Positions 56,047 to 64,000 of a DNA stretch of 64,000 nucleotides are shown piece after piece. A program made the position numbers and the translations under genes. The stretch's first letter is position 1. The number at the start of each line of letters is the position of its first letter. Source of the DNA: Streptomyces uncialis (GTDB lineage Bacteria > Actinomycetota > Actinomycetes > Streptomycetales > Streptomycetaceae); the NCBI RefSeq assembly GCF_036250755.1, contig NZ_CP109583.1, forward strand, positions 3,038,001 through 3,102,000. Reading direction: 5' to 3'. The notes under the pieces were generated by a model, which did not search any database, was not told the DNA's origin, and was given only the letters and a program-made list of their open reading frames with translations.

Positions 56047-56348
56047 GTTCCTTTTTATGGACAGACGGCCCATGCGGCCATCGCACTCATCACCCTCCGC
56101 TCACCTCTGACCCCCTGCCTTTCTCGCGAGGCGCCTACGGGATCAGGTCTGCAAGCCCCCTCGAAACCGTCTCGCGCGGGACGTGCGCGGGACGCGAGGT
56201 CCACGCGGACCGCCCGGTGCGCCACAGGGCATGACGTCCCCTCAGTTTCATTCGTCCAGCGACGCGTTGACGCACCTGTTGGCGAAGGTCTGTCGCCCGT
56301 AGCGGCACTTGGCGTCCGGGTGATGAGCACTTCGAGCTGCTGTCGTCG

Positions 56349-58025
56349 TCACGGGACTGACAGGCCGTGGTCGTCCATCAAACGCATCAGGTTCCGCTTG
56401 CGCTTCTGGGTGGTACGCAGGTCGGTGAGGTACGCGGTGAAGTCGGCCGGTGTGCCCAGGCGGTGATGGCAGTCGCGGATGCTCAGGAGCAGGCCGACGA
56501 GCTGTTCGTAGGCGTGATTGCCGGTCTCACGGGTGAGGCGGGCGGCCAGACGGAGGTAGACGGCGAGGGCGTCGGCGGGGCGGGTAGGGCGGGACCGGTC
56601 GGCGAGGGTGAGCCACTGACCGTCGTGGGTGCCGAACTCACCCGCTGCCCGCCAGGCGGCGTCGACGTCCTTCTCGTCAAGGAGGACCTCGACGAGAGCG
56701 CGGGCACCGTGCGCACCCGTCCGTTCGGCATCGGCGCGGAGACGTGCCAGGGCCTTCTCGCGCTCGGCCGGCCAGCATGCGGCGGCCTCGGCGGCGGCAC
56801 GCAGCTGTTGGTAGGTGAGCGGGGTACGGCGGGCGGCGAAGTGGTCCCGGCGCAGGGTGACGGTGTCGGCGAGCCGGTCGGTCCGGGCGTAGCGGTCCGC
56901 GAGATCGTCGACGAGAGCGGTGTCGACCGTGGTGAGGTCCTCGGTCTCGTGGATGCCGCGCTCGGCCCATTCCAGGGCTTCGGCGGTACGGCCTGCGGAA
57001 TCGAGTTCGCGGGCGATGAGCAGGTGGGTGTGACCGTTCGGCGCGAGATCGGCGGCGTGCACGGCGATCACCGTGTCGATGTCCCGACCCGACTTCGTGA
57101 GGCGCCGCATGAGGTGCTTCTCCGCCCAGCCGGTCCGGTTCGCCTTCCATGCTTCCGTCGCGTACCGGCGCAGGGCGGCCATTCCCCGCTCGCCGAGCAG
57201 GTCCTCGTAGTCGAGCGGGTCGATGTCCGTCAGATCGGCCGCGTCGTCGAGCGCGTGCGTCACCAGCCAGTGCGCGAGTTCGTCCGGGTCGGGGCGGGCC
57301 GCGCGGCAGGCGTCGTGGTGGGCCTCGGCGAGGTCCCCACCGATCCGCCCGAGCCGTCCGTCGGAGTCGTCGACGCTCTCGACCACGGCGGCCAGGAACC
57401 CGATCGCCTCCCGGGTCAGGGCCATCGCGTCGGCCGCCCGGCCTGACGTCGTCAGCGACCGGATCGCGGTGACCGCCTGCCCGGCCTGGTCGGCGTAGGC
57501 ACGTGCGTCGGCGTACTCGACATAGCCGTCCTGCGCGAAAGGTCCGATGTCGAGCAACTCACGTATGCGGGAGCGGACCTCGGCCAGATCTCCGCGAGCG
57601 CTCGCCGCTCTCAGTTCCAGGCGGCGCCGCAGCTGCCGGTCCTCGGCCATCTCCTCGCGCACGAGCGCGACCAGGTCCTCCCGGGACAGGCCCGTAAGCC
57701 AGGTATCGAGGCCACGCGCCCTGCCCCGGGCCGACGTACGCCGCTGGGTGAGGTCTGTCTCCTGGCCGATCACGCTCAGGCCGAGCGCGACCAGATGCTT
57801 GCAGAAGTTGCCCTCCTGGCCGTACGGGCAGTCGCACGTCCCCGTGGGCTTCCCGCGCCCGCCCAGGCGCAGCTCCACCTCGTACCGTTCCGTGCCGCGT
57901 ACCGACGCCCTGATCCAGCCGTCACCGACCTCGACCCCGGACACCGCGTCGACGTAGGCGAGCCCGCGCTCGAACGAACGCTCCCCGGCCAGCGCCCTCA
58001 GCTTCGCTTCGTCAAGACCGCCCAC
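56349..58025 (-). CDS. SWIM zinc-finger domain protein
   Basis: This 558-residue protein begins with a SWIM domain: C64 and C66 in GTCDCPYGQEG, then C75 and H77 in NFCKHLV, giving the CxCx(n)CxH zinc pattern. A long helical part with TPR-like repeats, for example GRTAEALEWAERGIHE, follows. SWIM domains bind DNA or proteins, and similar bacterial proteins are sometimes linked to helicases or restriction-like clusters, but no such partner is near. GTG 58025 has GGAG upstream; the frame extends further to 58154. It is divergent from the SMI1/KNR4 gene, with a gap of 318 bases without a supported gene. Confidence 0.82.
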   Translation of the reverse strand: MGGLDEAKLRALAGERSFERGLAYVDAVSGVEVGDGWIRASVRGTERYEVELRLGGRGKPTGTCDCPYGQEGNFCKHLVALGLSVIGQETDLTQRRTSARGRARGLDTWLTGLSREDLVALVREEMAEDRQLRRRLELRAASARGDLAEVRSRIRELLDIGPFAQDGYVEYADARAYADQAGQAVTAIRSLTTSGRAADAMALTREAIGFLAAVVESVDDSDGRLGRIGGDLAEAHHDACRAARPDPDELAHWLVTHALDDAADLTDIDPLDYEDLLGERGMAALRRYATEAWKANRTGWAEKHLMRRLTKSGRDIDTVIAVHAADLAPNGHTHLLIARELDSAGRTAEALEWAERGIHETEDLTTVDTALVDDLADRYARTDRLADTVTLRRDHFAARRTPLTYQQLRAAAEAAACWPAEREKALARLRADAERTGAHGARALVEVLLDEKDVDAAWRAAGEFGTHDGQWLTLADRSRPTRPADALAVYLRLAARLTRETGNHAYEQLVGLLLSIRDCHHRLGTPADFTAYLTDLRTTQKRKRNLMRLMDDHGLSVP

Positions 58026-58343
58026 GACTCTCCGCACTCCGATCCGACTCGGGCTCCGCCCAACGGCCCTCACTCTAAAGGGCGCCGCGACGGACGACTC
58101 CGCCGTGTGCGTCGGCGCCCGGGCAGACGCGGCTGTAGCCGCAGCGCACACCATCCTCGACCGTCTCGGGCTCCGGGAGGCCGAAGTGGGCGAAGCCGTG
58201 CGGTTCGACGTCGTTCGCCGCCGTGGGCTTCAGCCGCTTGCCCTCATCAGTCGGCGCCCCTCCCCCGCCTCCGGGGTTGCACGGTATCGCTGTTGCTCGC
58301 GGCCGGGATTCATCCGTCCGTCCCCGCTCTTTAGGATCGGCCC

Positions 58344-58979
58344 ATGCCCGGAGAACACAGGGTCGAGCGGACCGCGGAAGCCTGGCAGGCTCTGACTGAA
58401 TGGCTCGCCGTACATGCGTCCTTGTCCTTCGCGTCGCTCCTGCCGCCGGTACCGGAGAAGGACATCACGAATGCCGATGCGGCCCTACGGCAGCGACTCG
58501 GGTTCGGACTGCCGCCCGAACTGGCGGCCTTGTGGCGACTGTGCGGTGGCGTGGAGCACCAGCTCATCGAAGCCGATGAGGAAGGCGAGGTCGGCTCCGG
58601 GGCGTTCCTGCCCGGCGGGGTGATCCTCCCTCCGGCACAGGCACTGGGGCTGCGGCTGCCCGCGTCCGGGGGCGGGGACGGCTGGGGCGGCGCCCAGGTG
58701 GTGCCGTGGCTGACCCGGGACGAGGCGGGGCCCGAGCACGGTCTCTACGCGAGCAAGCGCGGTGTCGGCGAGTGGTCGATCGTGGACGAGCCCGCGGGCG
58801 GACCCGCCTATCCGTCGGTCGCCGCCTACCTGGAGACAGTCCACCGCACCCTGACCGCGGGGCCCCCGGACCTGATGGGTTCCGACGTGCCCGGTCTGGT
58901 GTGGGACTGCCTGGTGTGGGACGACCCCGGGAACCCGGGCCTGGACGAGGCCGGCGAGCTCTGGCGGCGGATCCACTGA
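58344..58979 (+). CDS. SMI1/KNR4 (SUKH) family protein
   Basis: This 211-residue protein has the SUKH pattern: an N-terminal helix, then ADAALRQRLGFGLPPELAALWRLCGGVEHQ, a beta core with WTRDEAGPEHGLYA-like strands, and YPSVAAYLETVHRTL near residue 160. SUKH proteins often serve as immunity proteins to contact-dependent or polymorphic toxins, but many Streptomyces members are lone genes and no toxin gene is adjacent here. A strong hairpin follows at 58986-59022. Its role remains open. Confidence 0.85.
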   Translation: MPGEHRVERTAEAWQALTEWLAVHASLSFASLLPPVPEKDITNADAALRQRLGFGLPPELAALWRLCGGVEHQLIEADEEGEVGSGAFLPGGVILPPAQALGLRLPASGGGDGWGGAQVVPWLTRDEAGPEHGLYASKRGVGEWSIVDEPAGGPAYPSVAAYLETVHRTLTAGPPDLMGSDVPGLVWDCLVWDDPGNPGLDEAGELWRRIH

Positions 58980-58985
58980 AACGCC

Positions 58986-59022
58986 GTGGCCCCCGCCCCG
59001 GTACGAGAGGGGCGGGGGCCAC
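58986..59022 (+). terminator. terminator hairpin after the SMI1/KNR4 gene
   Basis: A perfect 14-base-pair stem GTGGCCCCCGCCCC/GGGGCGGGGGCCAC (58986-58999 with 59009-59022) with a nine-base loop starts seven bases past the stop. Confidence 0.88.
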
Positions 59023-59177
59023 CCGCTGTGCTTGTTCGTCAGGCTTCGTCAGGGCTTCGTCATGGTGCGGACATGGTCGGGCTTGGACGTGTCGCCCTAC
59101 GCCGTCAGCTCGGCCAAGCCCCGGACCGGGCATGTGCACCTTCGGCGCCCGCCACGACGCAAGCTGAGACGCCGCAC

Positions 59178-59207
59178 TTCGGCGAGCAGGAGGGCAAGAG
59201 GTAGGAT
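59178..59207 (+). promoter_or_regulatory. candidate promoter of the toxin-antitoxin pair, possibly leaderless
   Basis: A TAGGAT (59202-59207) ends seven bases before the antitoxin ATG, the spacing expected for transcripts starting at the ATG itself. A weak TTCGGC at 59178-59183 gives an 18-base spacer. A purine-rich AGGAGGGCAAGAGG lies 13-26 bases upstream of the ATG and could instead act as a ribosome site. Confidence 0.35.
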
Positions 59208-59214
59208 AAGTGGC

Positions 59215-59478
59215 ATGAGCGAACCTACCGGCAAGTACTCGATCACCATGCCGCGTGATGTCGCCGAGGCCGCCAAGGTCCGCAGCGGGCCCTCAGGTCT
59301 GTCCGCGTACGTGGCCGCCGCCGTCGCCCGTCAGATCGAGCGCGACAACCTGAACGAGGTCATCCAGGTCGCCGAGGCCGAGCACGGACCCATCACCGAC
59401 GAGGAGATCCAGTCCGTGCGCGATCAGCTCCACCGGGCCCGGAGCGAGCAGGCGCGGAGCGGGGCGGACGCCGCGTGA
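59215..59478 (+). CDS. antitoxin-like protein (ribbon-helix-helix type)
   Basis: This 87-residue protein starts KYSITMPRDVAEAAKVRSG, a ribbon-like segment as in RHH antitoxins, then an Ala-rich helix (SAYVAAAVARQIERDNL) and an acidic tail. It overlaps the PIN-domain gene by four bases (GTGA). The order small DNA-binding protein followed by PIN nuclease is the VapBC pattern. It would bind and inactivate the toxin and autoregulate the promoter (family knowledge, inferred here). Confidence 0.82.
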   Translation: MSEPTGKYSITMPRDVAEAAKVRSGPSGLSAYVAAAVARQIERDNLNEVIQVAEAEHGPITDEEIQSVRDQLHRARSEQARSGADAA

Positions 59479-59888
59479 CACGGGGTCCCGCCGTTCCCGG
59501 CGGCACTCTCGTCCTCGACAGCGAAGGGCTGGCCAAGGCCGTCCTGCGGGACCGAACGGTGACCGGCTGGCTCGCTCTGGCCCGCGCCGATGACCTGCGT
59601 GTGATCACGTCGGCGGCCGCCCTGGTCGAGGTCGTCCACCCGCGTATCAACCGTCCCGCGCTGGAGTGGACACTTTCCCGCATCGTGGTCGAGCCGATCA
59701 GCGAGGCCGTGGCCCGGCAGGCCGCCGCGCTGCTCGCGGATGCCGGTCTGCACGGCCACAAGTACGCCATCGACGCCATGCTCGGCGCCACCGCCCTCGC
59801 TGCCCCCGGCCCGGTCACGGTCCTCACCTCCGACCCCGAGGACATCACCATGCTCTGCGGCGGGCGAGTCACCGTCATCAAGGTCTGA
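59475..59888 (+). CDS. PIN-domain VapC-like ribonuclease toxin
   Basis: This 137-residue protein shows the PIN acidic set D15 in TLVLDSEGLAK, E52 in AALVEVVHP, D100 in KYAIDAMLGA and D120 in VLTSDPEDI, arranged as in Mg-dependent VapC ribonucleases. It overlaps the antitoxin gene at a GTGA junction and ends before a gap of 172 bases. The RNA target is unknown. It belongs to the less conserved segment after tRNA-Arg. Confidence 0.87.
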   Translation: MTRGPAVPGGTLVLDSEGLAKAVLRDRTVTGWLALARADDLRVITSAAALVEVVHPRINRPALEWTLSRIVVEPISEAVARQAAALLADAGLHGHKYAIDAMLGATALAAPGPVTVLTSDPEDITMLCGGRVTVIKV

Positions 59889-60060
59889 CCACGAGCGCTG
59901 CCCTCGGAGCCGAGCCGCGCGCCGGTGGTCCGTGAAGCACCACGACCTGGGCGGCGCCACCCCGAACCACGGCCCGCTGCCGCAGCCGGACGAGCCCGGG
60001 CGTGCGGGTGACCGTACGGATCCCGGTCGTGAACAGCAGAAGGGGCGGTAGGCACCGCGG

Positions 60061-60690
60061 ATGGACAGTTCCAGCTCCCAGGCCGGCGGGTGGCGGGCCG
60101 AGCGGCGGCGGGGGCGGCAGATCGTCGCCGGGCTTGCCGTGGGGTTCCTCGCCTTCGGCGCCGCCGTGTTCGGGGTGCTCATGTGGGGCGCCGAGGAAGC
60201 GACGTCGGACCTGATCGACCAGGAGATGAACTGCTGCTGGGAGAAGGGCGCCACCCCCGCCTGGACCAGCGAGCTGATGGGCATCCGGATGCCGGACTCG
60301 GCCACGGACCGGCGGTCGGGGTACAAGGTCGGGCAGCGGTACGACTCCGCGCTGCTGGCCTTCGTGCTGCCCAGTGAGGAGGCGGACGCCTACCTCGGTC
60401 AGCTGACGCGGGAGGGAACCAGCATGATCGGGAACCTCCATCCGAAGGAGAAGGACTACCGGCCTGCCGACGCCTTCGGCCGTCTTGGATTGGCCGAGCC
60501 GGAGACCCTCGTCCGGGGGCTGCGGCAGACCGGGGTCTGCGAGGACGATGTGGACACCCCTGAAGGCCGGCGTGTGCAGCGCTGCCTCGATCTCTTCGTC
60601 CATGAGTTCGAGCCCGGCACCACCCGGGTGTACGTCCGGTCGGCCATCGAGCCGTCCGTCACGCCGCCTCCGGTGAGTCCCGGTAAGTAG
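60061..60690 (+). CDS. membrane-anchored protein of unknown function
   Basis: This 209-residue protein has one N-terminal membrane helix (IVAGLAVGFLAFGAAVFGVLMWG) after a basic RAERRRGRQ stretch. An extracellular domain follows, with two adjacent cysteines (NCCWEKG) and two further single cysteines (GVCEDD and RRCLDLF-like), and a short Pro-rich end. The positive-inside rule puts the domain outside. I do not recognise a family. A bidirectional hairpin follows at 60701-60728. Confidence 0.75.
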   Translation: MDSSSSQAGGWRAERRRGRQIVAGLAVGFLAFGAAVFGVLMWGAEEATSDLIDQEMNCCWEKGATPAWTSELMGIRMPDSATDRRSGYKVGQRYDSALLAFVLPSEEADAYLGQLTREGTSMIGNLHPKEKDYRPADAFGRLGLAEPETLVRGLRQTGVCEDDVDTPEGRRVQRCLDLFVHEFEPGTTRVYVRSAIEPSVTPPPVSPGK

Positions 60691-60700
60691 AGGGATGCGG

Positions 60701-60728
60701 GGGGGGACCTGTGGGGGCAGGTCCCCCC
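60701..60728. terminator. bidirectional terminator hairpin
   Basis: GGGGGGACCTG pairs with CAGGTCCCCCC (60701-60711 with 60718-60728) around a six-base loop. It separates the convergent genes ending at 60690 and 60733. Confidence 0.85.
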
Positions 60729-60732
60729 GGGG

Positions 60733-61623
60733 TCAGAGGCCCAGGCCGCTGAGGCGGTCCTCGTACTCGATGGTGACGTCCTCCAGGTCGTCCTTGGGGT
60801 CCTCCCAGAGGGCTTCCAGTTCCGCCCTGACCGTGGCGGGGAGGGCCTCCCAGCGTTCCGTCCAGGTGTCGGCGTTGGGGGCCCAGTAGCCGACGACCTT
60901 GAAGCGTTCCGAGGGGAGGGAGAGGGTCTTGCGGAAGTGTTTGCGGACGGTGCGCAGGGCGGTGGTCTCCCCCGCCGTCCAGAGGTAGGTCCCCGTGAGG
61001 TCGCTGTCCTCGGGGAGGGCCGTGGTGACCAGCTCCGCGAGCCTGCTCGCGGAGTGGCCGTTGCCGCCGTACGTCCAGGTGACCTTGGCCCGGGGGTGGT
61101 CCGGGAGGGGCTGCACCGACGTCTCGTCCGGGACCTCGACGATCACCCGGGTGGTGACGTGCTCCGGGGTGTTCTCCAGCAGCCGCGCGACGGCGGGCAG
61201 ACCCGTCTGGTCCGCGATCAGGATCTGCCGGGTCAGGTCCGCGGGCGGGTCGTAGAGCCCGGTCGGCGTGTTCAGACCCAGCGGGTCGCCCGGCTGGGCC
61301 GCCGCCGCCCAGGTCGCGGCCACCCCGTGGTCGTGCAGGACGAAGTCGATGTCGATCTCATGGAGTTCGGGGCGCACCGCGCGGATGGTGTACGTCCGCA
61401 TGGGGGCGGTCGGACGGCCCTCCGGCGTCTCCCAGCTCGTCTCGGTGGCGACCGGCAGCGACAGGTCGTGCCGGTCGGGGCCGTGCGGGAAGAACAGACG
61501 GACGTACTCGTCGCCCACGCCCGTCGAGGTGAACGCCGGGAGGTCCCCGCCGGTCAGCGTCACGCGGACCATGGTGGCGGTGAGGGGCTGCACCCTCGCG
61601 ACGGCGGCTCGGTAGATGTCCAC
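60733..61623 (-). CDS. siderophore-interacting protein (SIP), FAD/NAD(P)H ferric reductase
   Basis: This 296-residue protein has the FAD-binding barrel with MRTYTIRAVRPELHEIDIDFVLHDHGVAATWAAAAQPGDPLGL, the SIP version of the RxYT motif plus the HGVA segment. An NAD(P)H-like domain follows, with LIADQTGLPAVARLLEN and LWTAGETTALRTVRKHFR. Such proteins reduce Fe(III)-siderophores inside the cell to release iron. GTG 61623 lies three bases after the ABC gene stop, with AAGGAG inside that gene, so translation is coupled. Context with two ABC subunits suggests a ferric-siderophore uptake unit. Confidence 0.9.
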   Translation of the reverse strand: MDIYRAAVARVQPLTATMVRVTLTGGDLPAFTSTGVGDEYVRLFFPHGPDRHDLSLPVATETSWETPEGRPTAPMRTYTIRAVRPELHEIDIDFVLHDHGVAATWAAAAQPGDPLGLNTPTGLYDPPADLTRQILIADQTGLPAVARLLENTPEHVTTRVIVEVPDETSVQPLPDHPRAKVTWTYGGNGHSASRLAELVTTALPEDSDLTGTYLWTAGETTALRTVRKHFRKTLSLPSERFKVVGYWAPNADTWTERWEALPATVRAELEALWEDPKDDLEDVTIEYEDRLSGLGL

Positions 61624-61626
61624 GGT

Positions 61627-63810
61627 TCAGTGCTCCTTGTCGGTTCCGGGGGTGACCGCGCCGGTGCTCGGTCCCGGTGCGGTGCGGTGGTCGGTCTCGT
61701 TCGTGTAGGCCCGCCACAGCGACGCGTACTCGCCCGCCGCGGCCAGGAGCGCCGTATGGGTGCCCTGTTCGGTCACCTGCCCGTCCCGCAGCAGGACGAT
61801 GTGGTCGCAGTCGCGGGCCTGTTCCAGCCGGTGGGCGACGATCACGCTGGTCCGGTCCCGGGTGACCCGGGCGAGTGCCTCGCCGAGGACGGCGCCGGTC
61901 GCGGGGCCCGACTCGGCGGTGGGCTCGTCGAGGACGAGGACCGGCGGGTCGGCCAGCAGGACCCGGGTCAGCGCCAGGTGCTGGACCGAACCGTCGTCCA
62001 GGGGTGTGCCGTCGGGGCCGCCCAGTACGGCTCCGAGGCCACGGCCCGGTTCCAGCGCCCAGTGCGCGCCCGTCTCCTTGAGCGCGGCGGTCAGTTCGGT
62101 GTCGGTGGCGTCCGGCCGGGCCAGCCGGAGGTTGTCGGCCAGCGTGCCGCCGAAGAGGTGGACCTCCTGCGTGACGAGGTACCGGGACCCCGTCCCCGCT
62201 CCGGCCGTGATCCGGCCCCGGTCCGGGCGGCCGACGCCCGCGACCAGCCGGGCCAGGGTGCTCTTGCCCGAACCACTGGCGCCCACCAGGGCGACGGTCG
62301 TGCCGCCGGGGATCGTGAGGTCGATGTCCCGCAGCGCCTGCCGGGTGGCACCGGGGTACGTGTACGAGACCCCGGTCACGGCGATGTCCGGGGGCGGGAC
62401 GTGGCCGGGTGCCCGGTCCGCGGTGGCCTCGCGCGGGACGGGGACGGGGACGGGGTCAGGTGCGGGTGCGGGTGCGGGTACGGGTACGGGGGTCGTTACC
62501 AGGGAGTGGTCCCGTACCGGGGCGAGGTCGGTGACGCCGACCAGGCGGGCCAGGCCGACCGTGGCGCGCTGGATGTCGTCCAGGCTGGTGAGCAGCACGC
62601 CGACCGGGTCGAACAGCCGGTGGAAGTACAGTGCCGCCGCCGTCGCCGTGCCGAGGGTGATGGCGTCCCGCCCGAGCAGGACGTACCCGGTGGCCAGGAC
62701 GGCCGCCAGGCCCACGAACTCCGCCGCGTTGAGCCAGCCGTAGAACCGGTTGCGCAGCCGTACGCCGTCGCGCTGGCGGGCTATGGCCTTCTCGCTGCGC
62801 CCGGCGAGTTCGGCCAGGTGCGTGCCCTGGGTGCGGTAGGCGCGGATCGTCTCGGCGCCCCGGACCGCCTCGATGACCGTCTGCCCCCGGGTGGACTCCA
62901 GCCGGCGGATGTCCCCGTACACCTCGTGCGAGCGGGCGAGGAAGCGGCGGGTGGCGTGCCACTGGAACGGGACGCAGACGAGTCCGGCGAGCGCCAGACG
63001 CGGGTCCAGGACGGCCAGTCCCGCCACGGTCAGGACGATGGTGAGGGCCGCGCCGGTGATCTGCGGCAGCACCCCGGACGCCGCCTCGGAGACCGCCTCC
63101 ACATCGCCCGTGACCCGGGAGACCACGTCCGAACTGCCCGACGACTCCAGGGTGTCGGCGGGCAGCCGGACCGCCGCGTCGAACACGTCCTCACGCAGTC
63201 CGGCCAGGGTGTCCTGGACCAGCCCGACCAGCATCCGGCCACCGAGGTAGGTGAGACCGGCGCCGACGAGGGTGGCGGCGACGAGTCCGGCGCCGAGGGC
63301 GGTGATCCGGCCGCGTCCCGCCTGGCCGGCCACCGCGTCGACGATCGCGCCCAGCAGCGGCGGGGTGGTGAGGGTGATCGCCGTACCCGCGAGCAGCACG
63401 AGAAGGGTGAGCGTCAGCCGCTTGCGGTGCAGACCGAGCCGCTGGACGATCTCCTGCCGGGTACGGGCCGGGGTCGCGACGGGGAGCCGCCGGGTTTCGT
63501 CGGGTGCGGTGTCGCCGGGTGTGGTGTCGCCGGGTGCGGTATCCCCCGGCCCGGTGCCTTCGGGTGCGGTGTCGCCCGGCCCAGCACCTTCGGATGCGGT
63601 GTCCTCGCCGGTGCCTCCGCCGGTGCCTCCGGCGGAACCTTCGGCGGTCTCCTCGGCCGCAGGCTTGACGGTGGTGTCCGTGGTGCGGGTGGTGCGGGTG
63701 GTGCCGGGGGGCGGGGTGGTGGTCGGGTCGTCGGGGGGCGTGGCCATGTCCGGCTCCGTGTCGGTGTCCGGGTCGGGTACGGGTCCGGGTGCGGGGGTCG
63801 TCGACGTCAC
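61627..63810 (-). CDS. ABC transporter, exporter-type fused permease-ATPase (second subunit)
   Basis: This 727-residue protein starts with about 110 low-complexity residues (Thr, Pro, Gly, Asp; repeated PGDT units). A six-helix exporter-type membrane domain follows (about residues 125-400), then a PVPVPAPAPAPDP linker and an ATPase domain with Walker A GASGSGKST, Walker B LVLDEPTA and H-loop IVAHRLEQA. The signature loop is degenerate (DDGSVQHLAL instead of LSGGQ-type). Its GTG overlaps the stop of the upstream ABC gene. With the SIP gene this resembles the IrtAB-SIP arrangement of mycobacteria, in which exporter-fold proteins import siderophores (established for that case; inferred here). 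Confidence 0.88.
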   Translation of the reverse strand: MTSTTPAPGPVPDPDTDTEPDMATPPDDPTTTPPPGTTRTTRTTDTTVKPAAEETAEGSAGGTGGGTGEDTASEGAGPGDTAPEGTGPGDTAPGDTTPGDTAPDETRRLPVATPARTRQEIVQRLGLHRKRLTLTLLVLLAGTAITLTTPPLLGAIVDAVAGQAGRGRITALGAGLVAATLVGAGLTYLGGRMLVGLVQDTLAGLREDVFDAAVRLPADTLESSGSSDVVSRVTGDVEAVSEAASGVLPQITGAALTIVLTVAGLAVLDPRLALAGLVCVPFQWHATRRFLARSHEVYGDIRRLESTRGQTVIEAVRGAETIRAYRTQGTHLAELAGRSEKAIARQRDGVRLRNRFYGWLNAAEFVGLAAVLATGYVLLGRDAITLGTATAAALYFHRLFDPVGVLLTSLDDIQRATVGLARLVGVTDLAPVRDHSLVTTPVPVPAPAPAPDPVPVPVPREATADRAPGHVPPPDIAVTGVSYTYPGATRQALRDIDLTIPGGTTVALVGASGSGKSTLARLVAGVGRPDRGRITAGAGTGSRYLVTQEVHLFGGTLADNLRLARPDATDTELTAALKETGAHWALEPGRGLGAVLGGPDGTPLDDGSVQHLALTRVLLADPPVLVLDEPTAESGPATGAVLGEALARVTRDRTSVIVAHRLEQARDCDHIVLLRDGQVTEQGTHTALLAAAGEYASLWRAYTNETDHRTAPGPSTGAVTPGTDKEH

Positions 63811-64000
63811 CGGAGAGCCCCTTCCCGTGCGTCGTCCGGGGTGCCGTCGTCGTGCGCGGCGGGGTCGTCGTCGGCCGCGTCCGTGAGGTCCACGACGTGG
63901 TCGCAGGTGGAGAGCAGGATGCGGCTCGTGGTGATCAGCAGGGTGGTGCCCGGGAGTTCCCTGAGCCCTTCCGCGATCCGCCGTTCGGTCACCGGGTCGA
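63807..64000 (-). CDS. ABC transporter ATPase C-terminal end, cut by window edge
   Basis: Only the last 64 residues or so are visible. They match the end of an ABC ATPase domain: ERRIAEGLRELPGTTLLITTSRILLSTCDHVVDL, where the usual H-loop histidine (as in VAHRL) is replaced by serine in TTSRIL. The loss of the switch histidine suggests a degenerate site in this subunit, as in asymmetric heterodimeric exporters. It is translationally coupled to the downstream ABC gene (GTGA). Confidence 0.8.
   Translation of the reverse strand, partial: DPVTERRIAEGLRELPGTTLLITTSRILLSTCDHVVDLTDAADDDPAAHDDGTPDDAREGALR

Noticed and set aside
56026..56466. Possible 146-residue gene after the tRNA
   Set aside because: It starts in the terminator, has no ribosome site, no family signal, and overlaps the convergent SWIM gene's 3' end.
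58105..58395. Possible 96-residue gene between the SWIM and SMI1/KNR4 genes
   Set aside because: It overlaps the SMI1/KNR4 start, lacks a recognisable domain and good start signals; a decayed fragment cannot be excluded.

Overview
The window reads as the conserved core of a Streptomyces chromosome. The evidence is the very high G+C content with third-position bias, frequent GTG and TTG starts, overlapping ATGA/GTGA gene junctions, and Streptomyces-specific genes: the polarity coiled-coil proteins Scy and FilP, the chiS-chiR-chiC chitinase locus with its twin operator repeats, and NrtL. From memory, the gene order follows S. coelicolor from about SCO5398 down to about SCO5350. It also resembles the actinobacterial order argS-lysA-hom-thrC-thrB-rho-rpmE-prfA-prmC-sua5-rfe-atp.

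Layout. 1-371: end of methylmalonyl-CoA epimerase (mce). 376-800: a dispersed composite repeat. 1250-6337: scy and filP. 6555-10617: two tandem paralogous ATPase-permease ABC cassettes. 10689-13651: a CxxC protein, a luciferase-like oxidoreductase, a conserved small protein and the mismatch endonuclease nucS. 14088-17624: a 993-residue P-loop membrane protein and a STAS anti-sigma antagonist. 17927-22662: 3-hydroxybutyryl-CoA dehydrogenase, a TetR regulator divergent from an ABC-2 exporter pair, a cobalamin adenosyltransferase and a membrane protein. 22873-27096: chiS-chiR-chiC. 27864-36223: a DUF2550 protein and the complete F1Fo ATP synthase operon atpIBEFHAGDC on the minus strand. 36615-42371: a WecA-like transferase, a low-molecular-weight phosphatase, sua5, prmC, prfA and rpmE. 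42620-47907: an LCP protein, a secreted trypsin with FG-GAP repeats, and rho. 48281-54623: thrB, thrC, hom, lysA and nrtL (aspartate-family biosynthesis). 55278-55986: a lone receiver protein and tRNA-Arg(CCG). 56349-64000: less conserved content, with a SWIM protein, an SMI1/KNR4 protein, a VapBC-like toxin-antitoxin pair, a membrane-anchored protein, and a siderophore-interacting protein with a pair of ABC exporter-type subunits, the last cut by the window end.

Functional themes: polar growth (Scy/FilP), energy (ATP synthase), translation termination and tRNA modification (prfA, prmC, sua5, rpmE), envelope building (LCP, WecA-like), amino-acid synthesis, chitin use and probable ferric-siderophore handling.

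The most unusual signal outside genes is a family of long imperfect palindromic repeats, with two full copies (376-800 and about 27275-27860), one tandem array of arms (about 13700-14085) and one single arm (about 55018-55080). A second, smaller GC-palindrome family lies just before atpA and also supplies the first codons of prmC. No rRNA genes, CRISPR arrays, transposase or integrase genes were seen.
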